NCBI RefSeq assembly: GCF_000786215.1
Contig: NZ_JROG01000004.1
Coordinates: 186,001-250,000 of the forward strand
From: Sphingomonas sp. 35-24ZXX
GTDB lineage: Bacteria; Pseudomonadota; Alphaproteobacteria; Sphingomonadales; Sphingomonadaceae
Reading direction: 5' to 3'
DNA: 64,000 bases
How positions within the stretch are numbered: position 1 is the first letter of the stretch; every line of letters begins with the position of its first letter. The position numbers and the translations under genes were made by a program. The notes beneath the pieces were generated by a model. The model was given only the letters and a program-made list of their open reading frames with translations. It had not been told where the DNA came from and searched no databases. Shown piece by piece: positions 59,559 through 64,000 of this stretch.

Positions 59559-61895
59559 TCAGAGCGGGTTTCCGTCCTTGTCGCGGAACACCTCGCGCCG
59601 ACCGACATGGTTGGGTGCGCTGATATAGCCATCCTCTTCCATCCGTTCGACCAGGCGGGCGGCGCTGTTGTAACCGATCCGCAGCTGCCGCTGCAGCCAG
59701 CTGGTCGATGCCTTCTGGCTTTCGAACACGATCTGGCAGGCATTGCGATACATCTGCTCTTCGGGGCTGTCGTCTAGGCTGGCGCCATCCAGCGCAAAAC
59801 CGCCATCCTCCGGCTCCTCGGTGACCGCCTGGATGTAATCGGGCGCACCCTGCGAACGCCAGTGGTCGGCCACGCGGCGCACTTCCTCGTCGGACACGAA
59901 TGGGCCGTGAACGCGCTCGACCTGCTTGCCGCCCGACATGTACAGCATGTCGCCCTTGCCCAGCAGCTGCTCGGCACCCTGTTCGCCCAGGATGGTGCGG
60001 GAATCGATCTTGCTGGTGACGTGGAAGCTGATGCGGGTGGGCAGGTTGGCCTTGATCACCCCGGTGATGACGTCGACCGACGGGCGCTGTGTTGCCATGA
60101 TCAGGTGGATGCCCGCGGCGCGCGCCTTTTGCGCCAGCCGCTGGATGAGGAATTCGACTTCCTTGCCCGCCGTCATCATCAGGTCGGCGAGTTCGTCGAC
60201 GATCACCACGATCTGGGGCATCGGCTCGTAATCGAGCTGCTTCTTCTCGTATTGCGGCTGACCGCTCACCGGATCCCAGCCGGTCTGCACCTCTTCGCCC
60301 AGCGGCAAGCCCTTGGCCTTGGCGACACGCACCTTGTCGTTGAAGTTGACGAGGCTGCGCACCTTGAGCTCGCTCATCATCCGATAGCGCTCTTCCATCT
60401 GCTCGACCGCCCATTTCAGCGCGCGGATCGCCTTCTGCGGTTCGGTGACCACTGGCGAGAGCAGGTGCGGGATGCCGTCATAGATCGACAGCTCGAGCAT
60501 CTTGGGATCGATCATGATCATCCGCAGCGTTTCGGGCGTCATCCGGTAGAGCAGCGACAGGATCATAGCGTTCAGACCGACCGACTTGCCCGATCCGGTC
60601 GTGCCCGCGATCAGCAAGTGCGGCATCGGCGCCAAATCGGCAATGACAGGATCGCCCGAAATGTTCTTACCCAGGATCACCGGCAACTGCCCGGTGTTCT
60701 CGGCAAAGTGGCTGGAGCCGATCATCTCGTGCAGCACCACGGCGTCGCGATGCTGGTTGGGCAGCTCAATGCCCAGCTCCTTGCGGCACGGGATCGCCGC
60801 GACGCGCGCCGAACGCGCCGACATGTTGCGGGCAATATCGTCCGCCAGCTGGATGACGCGATTGGCCTTGATCCCGGGCGCAGGCAGCAGCTCGTAGCGC
60901 GTCACCACAGGGCCGGGGCGCACGGCGGTGATCTCACCTTTCACGTTGAAGTCGCTCAGCACGGTCTCAAGCAGCCGCGCGTTGCGTTCCAGTGCGATCT
61001 TGTCGAGCGCGGGGCCAGTGCTGCTGGGCGGCGGATCGAGCAGATCGACCGATGGCAGGTCGTAGGGACCGAAGAAGTCGCCCTGCTTGCTCTTGGGGCC
61101 GAGCTGGGCCTTGGCCGGGCGCAGCGAGGGCTCGGTGATTTCCGGCGGCGGACGATTGTCCGGCACCGCCTCCTTGCGCGGCGCGGCCAGCGCCGGGCGG
61201 GGTGCCTCTTCGAGGTCCTCGATCAGGCCAGCATCGTCCTCGTCGATCACCGGACCGATCGGGCGACGGAACAGGGCGTCGGGCACGGTCACCTTGATCG
61301 CGGGCAGACGCAGCAGTCCGCGCTCCAGCCCCAGCGCCTTCCAGCCAAGCACCGCTCCCAACAGCCCCAGCACTCCGGCGCTGCCATACAGCGCCCATGC
61401 CGCACCGGCTGGCGGCAGCAGTGATGCCAGCGCTTCCAGCCCACGCGCGCCCATCATGCCGACTAGGCCGCCGGGGCCCGCCGGGAAATGCTGGGCCGAT
61501 TCCCCGAAAAACGCTGCTGCAGCGACAGCCATCAGCACGATGCTTAGCAGCGTTGCCGCCGCAGCCCTGCGCCAGTGGCCGAGCGGGCGGTTGATCCACA
61601 GGCGGTGCGCCTGAACCGCGGTGATCGGCAGCAGCCATGCGCTGGCGGGGCCTGCGACGAACAGCATGAAATCGGCGATCCATGCGCCGCTGGAACCCAT
61701 CCAGTTCTCGGCTGCTCCGCCAGCGGCGGTATTGAACGAAGGATCGGTCTGGTGATAGGTGACCAGCGCCAGCACGGCATAAGCGGTCAGGGCAAACAGC
61801 ACCAAGGCAAGGATCAGGCTTCCACTGCGCATCAGGCTTTGACGCATCAGGTCGCGCCAGTCGGGCGCGTTTCTGCTGGCGGCGCGGGTGGCCAT
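59559..61895 (-). CDS. ftsK: DNA translocase FtsK
   Basis: About 778 aa. An N-terminal domain with four or so membrane helices (residues about 20-190), an acidic/proline linker, then the RecA-like motor: Walker A LLIAGTTGSGKSVGLNAMI, Walker B IVVIVDELADLMM, and TQRPSVDVITGVIKANLPTRI. The C-terminal gamma winged helix (LQRQLRIGYNSAARLVERMEEDGYIS) recognises KOPS. It is anchored at the septum and moves chromosome ends at division. ATG 61895 was chosen because the frame up to 61994 overlaps the divergent ubiH-type promoter region; the Shine-Dalgarno is weak. Confidence 0.93.
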   Translation of the reverse strand: MATRAASRNAPDWRDLMRQSLMRSGSLILALVLFALTAYAVLALVTYHQTDPSFNTAAGGAAENWMGSSGAWIADFMLFVAGPASAWLLPITAVQAHRLWINRPLGHWRRAAAATLLSIVLMAVAAAAFFGESAQHFPAGPGGLVGMMGARGLEALASLLPPAGAAWALYGSAGVLGLLGAVLGWKALGLERGLLRLPAIKVTVPDALFRRPIGPVIDEDDAGLIEDLEEAPRPALAAPRKEAVPDNRPPPEITEPSLRPAKAQLGPKSKQGDFFGPYDLPSVDLLDPPPSSTGPALDKIALERNARLLETVLSDFNVKGEITAVRPGPVVTRYELLPAPGIKANRVIQLADDIARNMSARSARVAAIPCRKELGIELPNQHRDAVVLHEMIGSSHFAENTGQLPVILGKNISGDPVIADLAPMPHLLIAGTTGSGKSVGLNAMILSLLYRMTPETLRMIMIDPKMLELSIYDGIPHLLSPVVTEPQKAIRALKWAVEQMEERYRMMSELKVRSLVNFNDKVRVAKAKGLPLGEEVQTGWDPVSGQPQYEKKQLDYEPMPQIVVIVDELADLMMTAGKEVEFLIQRLAQKARAAGIHLIMATQRPSVDVITGVIKANLPTRISFHVTSKIDSRTILGEQGAEQLLGKGDMLYMSGGKQVERVHGPFVSDEEVRRVADHWRSQGAPDYIQAVTEEPEDGGFALDGASLDDSPEEQMYRNACQIVFESQKASTSWLQRQLRIGYNSAARLVERMEEDGYISAPNHVGRREVFRDKDGNPL

Positions 61896-62035
61896 AACCT
61901 GTTCAACTCCGGATATATGGTAAATGCCGGGCCATTTTGCGCAGAGGACGGACTCCGCGTCAAGCAAGGACTTGGGCGCGAGTCCGCGCGGCAAAGCCTC
62001 TGTTCAGGCCGGGTGCGACGCCCTACATTGGCGGC

Positions 62036-63256
62036 ATGACCCAAATCCACCACAGCGACATTCTCATCATGGGCGCAGGGCCTGTCGGCCTCTCGCTGGC
62101 CCTAGCCGCCGTCCGGCATGGCCTCAGCGTTCGCGTGATCGACCGGATCACCCCTCAGACGCTCGCCGACACCGCTTTCGATGGCAGGGCTTCGGCGCTA
62201 GCCAGCACCAGCTGGCAGATGCTGCAGAACCTGGGCCTGGGCGATCGTCTTTGGCGCGATGTCTGCCCGATCGACCGGATCGCGGTCAGCGACGGCCTGC
62301 GCCAGGGCGCGCTTGATTTCGATGCTGGCGTCGACGGCATGGGGGTGATGCTGCCCAACAGCCTGTTGCGGGCAGCGCTTTACGAAACGGCCAGCGCAGA
62401 CGGTGACATCGACCTGGTGATGGCAGCATCGGTGACGGACCGCACGGTCGACGCGCACCGCGCGACGGTCACGCTGGCCGATGGTCGCACATTCACCGCA
62501 TCGCTGCTGGTCGGGGCCGAAGGGCGTGTATCGCCGACGCGTGATCTGGCAGGGATCACGCTCAGCCAGTGGTCCTATCGTCAGCGCGGCATCGTGACTG
62601 CGGTGACGCTCGAAAAGTCGCATCAGAACACGGCGTTCGAGATTTTCTATCCCGACGGCCCGCTCGCCGTACTGCCGCTGAACGACGATGACGATGGCCG
62701 TCCGATGGCATCGATTGTCTGGACGGTTCCGGAAGGCAAGGCCGATGCCTGGACGTCGCTGTCCGATCGCGCTTTCGGGGCAGCCTTGACCCGCGCCAGC
62801 GGCGGCTTTCTGGGCGAAATGACCCCGATCGCACCGCGCAGCAGCTGGCCGCTGACCTTGTGCCAGGCGAGTGACATGGTGGCGCCCCGCATTTCGCTGA
62901 TCGGCGACAGTGCGCACATCATCCACCCGATTGCCGGGCAGGGACTGAACCTGGGTCTGCGCGACGTCGCGGCGCTGGCCGATGTGCTGGGCGAAGGCGC
63001 GCGGCTGGGGCTCGATCCGGGTGATCTCGCGCAGCTGCAGCGGTATCAGAGCTGGCGAATGCTCGACAACATGATGATGGCAGCGGCGACCGATGTGCTG
63101 AACCGGCTTTATGGCCTGCCCGGAGGCACGCCTTCGCTGGTGCGCCGCGTTGGCATGCAGCTGGTCGGACGCACCGGCCTGATCCGCCGCCTTATCGTCG
63201 ACGAAGCTCGCGGCACCAGTGGCGACCTGCCTCAGCTGCTGATGGCGAGCGACTGA
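62036..63256 (+). CDS. UbiH/UbiF/VisC/Coq6 family FAD-dependent hydroxylase
   Basis: 406 aa. Flavin-binding ILIMGAGPVGLSLALAAVRHG at the N-terminus, the DGRASALASTSWQML motif and GDSAHIIHPIAGQGLNLGLRD at the second FAD/NAD(P)H site. These belong to ubiquinone biosynthesis hydroxylases; which ring position is hydroxylated (UbiH, UbiF, UbiL) cannot be read from the sequence. ATG 62036; the gene is divergent from ftsK with 140 bases between starts. Convergent with the TetR gene. Confidence 0.88.
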   Translation: MTQIHHSDILIMGAGPVGLSLALAAVRHGLSVRVIDRITPQTLADTAFDGRASALASTSWQMLQNLGLGDRLWRDVCPIDRIAVSDGLRQGALDFDAGVDGMGVMLPNSLLRAALYETASADGDIDLVMAASVTDRTVDAHRATVTLADGRTFTASLLVGAEGRVSPTRDLAGITLSQWSYRQRGIVTAVTLEKSHQNTAFEIFYPDGPLAVLPLNDDDDGRPMASIVWTVPEGKADAWTSLSDRAFGAALTRASGGFLGEMTPIAPRSSWPLTLCQASDMVAPRISLIGDSAHIIHPIAGQGLNLGLRDVAALADVLGEGARLGLDPGDLAQLQRYQSWRMLDNMMMAAATDVLNRLYGLPGGTPSLVRRVGMQLVGRTGLIRRLIVDEARGTSGDLPQLLMASD

Positions 63257-63262
63257 CGAGGC

Positions 63263-63913
63263 TCAGGGCTTCAGCCCGCGCGTGATGAAGTCGTTGGCGG
63301 CCTGGGCAATGGCATCGGGGGTCATGTCCTCGGACCACACGCCATAGCGCAGCCCCAGGAACACGTTCATCCCCATGACCGCCCAGGCGTGGAGCTCGCT
63401 GACATCGGGCCGGATTTCGCCATCCTCTGCACCGGCCTTCAGGCGGCTCAGAATGCGGGTGGCGGTGACCTGGTAGTGCGCGCGGTAGCTGTCTGAATCG
63501 ACGAATTCGGCCTCGTCGATGATCCGGTAAATTTCCTTGTGCTCGCGCGCGAACTCCAGAAAGCCCTGAAGCGCCGCTCGCTCCCGGTCCAGCGCACCGG
63601 TCGCATCCTGCATCGCTGATGCGGCATGCACCCCCACCTGCGCCGACATGTCCTGCACTAGCGCCCGGAAAATCTCGTCCTTGGAATCGAAGTAAGTGTA
63701 GAAACTGCCGAGTGCGGTCCCTGCGCGGCGGGTGATGCCGCTGACCGAGGCCTCGTGAAACCCGCGCTCGCCGAATTCGATTGCCGCAGCATCGAGCAGC
63801 TTGCGCAGCGTGGCGCGGCCACGCGCGGTGCGCGGCGTCTTGTCGGGACGATCTGTGGGTGCGGCCCCCGCCGGTAAACCCTGCACATCCGCTGCCGGTG
63901 CCTTAGCCGCCAT
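63263..63913 (-). CDS. TetR/AcrR family transcriptional regulator
   Basis: 216 aa. The helix-turn-helix spans about residues 33-80: RATLRKLLDAAAIEFGERGFHEASVSGITRRAGTALGSFYTYFDSKDEIF, a canonical TetR DNA-binding domain. The C-terminal ligand-binding half (EFAREHKEIYRIIDEAEFVDSDSYRAHY) resembles regulators of lipid and acyl-CoA metabolism. The target is not known, and the right edge of the window hides any divergent gene. GGAG precedes ATG 63913. Confidence 0.88.
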   Translation of the reverse strand: MAAKAPAADVQGLPAGAAPTDRPDKTPRTARGRATLRKLLDAAAIEFGERGFHEASVSGITRRAGTALGSFYTYFDSKDEIFRALVQDMSAQVGVHAASAMQDATGALDRERAALQGFLEFAREHKEIYRIIDEAEFVDSDSYRAHYQVTATRILSRLKAGAEDGEIRPDVSELHAWAVMGMNVFLGLRYGVWSEDMTPDAIAQAANDFITRGLKP

Positions 63914-64000
63914 ACTCCACTCCCGCTGCCGGACATGATGCGTCGATGCAACACACCTGACCGATTTTGCCCCGCCTGTCTCCCCTTATGCGATAAGAGT

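Overview
The window is high-GC alphaproteobacterial DNA, most likely from the order Sphingomonadales (Sphingomonas/Sphingobium/Blastomonas-like). The grounds are the GC-rich codon use, an OmpA with a long proline linker, a TorF-type porin, MmcB, QueE, an IscA/ErpA carrier, an NfrA/NfrB-like pair and a gene transfer agent (GTA) cluster in alphaproteobacterial order. No rRNA, tRNA, CRISPR array, transposase or integrase was recognised. Genus-level placement is inference.

Layout. 1-7.1 kb: threonine synthase (its start lies left of the window), an acyl-CoA dehydrogenase pair resembling PimC/PimD, a cyclic-nucleotide-binding/thioredoxin-reductase-like fusion without the redox CXXC, an enoyl-CoA hydratase and a SAM methyltransferase. 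7.2-26.9 kb: a two-partner secretion locus. A structured leader is followed by the TpsB outer-membrane transporter (ATGA-coupled), a giant TpsA exoprotein of about 5,560 residues, an IalB-family periplasmic protein and a VOC protein. The exoprotein carries a TPS domain, about 42 FG-GAP-like units of about 71 residues, a short beta-helix-like stretch, about 19 MBG units of 80 residues, a proline-rich linker and a C-terminal Cys pair. 26.9-40.5 kb: housekeeping and envelope genes, namely a DUF885-like lipoprotein coupled to NhaA, a DUF389 membrane protein, an NfrB-like glycosyltransferase with an NfrA_C-like outer-membrane partner, a TauE/SafE exporter coupled to a TIGR02186 protein, a HerA-like ATPase, QueE, a TorF-like porin, a hypothetical protein and MmcB.

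40.5-56.4 kb: a nearly complete GTA-like head and tail operon in the order terminase small subunit, TerL, portal, DUF6127-like, prohead protease, capsid, [S74 tail fibre, 52-aa ORF, fibre-tail adaptor], head-tail connector, small g7-like, DUF3168, major tail protein, g10, g10.1, tape measure, DUF2460 fusion, DUF2163 hub, NlpC/P60, g15 and DUF2793. No integrase, repressor, replication or lysis genes accompany it, which argues for a GTA rather than a prophage. Unusual points are the fibre module between capsid and connector, intrinsic-terminator-like hairpins on both sides of the capsid gene, and a TIM-barrel-like domain fused to the DUF2460 protein while g15 seems to lack the TIM barrel known from Rhodobacter GTA. 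56.6-64 kb: OmpA, an IscA/ErpA carrier, an AI-2E family membrane protein, FtsK, a UbiH-type monooxygenase and a TetR regulator.

Functionally the window combines envelope and surface functions (giant adhesin, NfrA/B-like glycan system, porins), central metabolism and a particle-forming GTA. Start codons were chosen from Shine-Dalgarno sequences, overlaps and family length. All family calls come from motif recognition without database searches.
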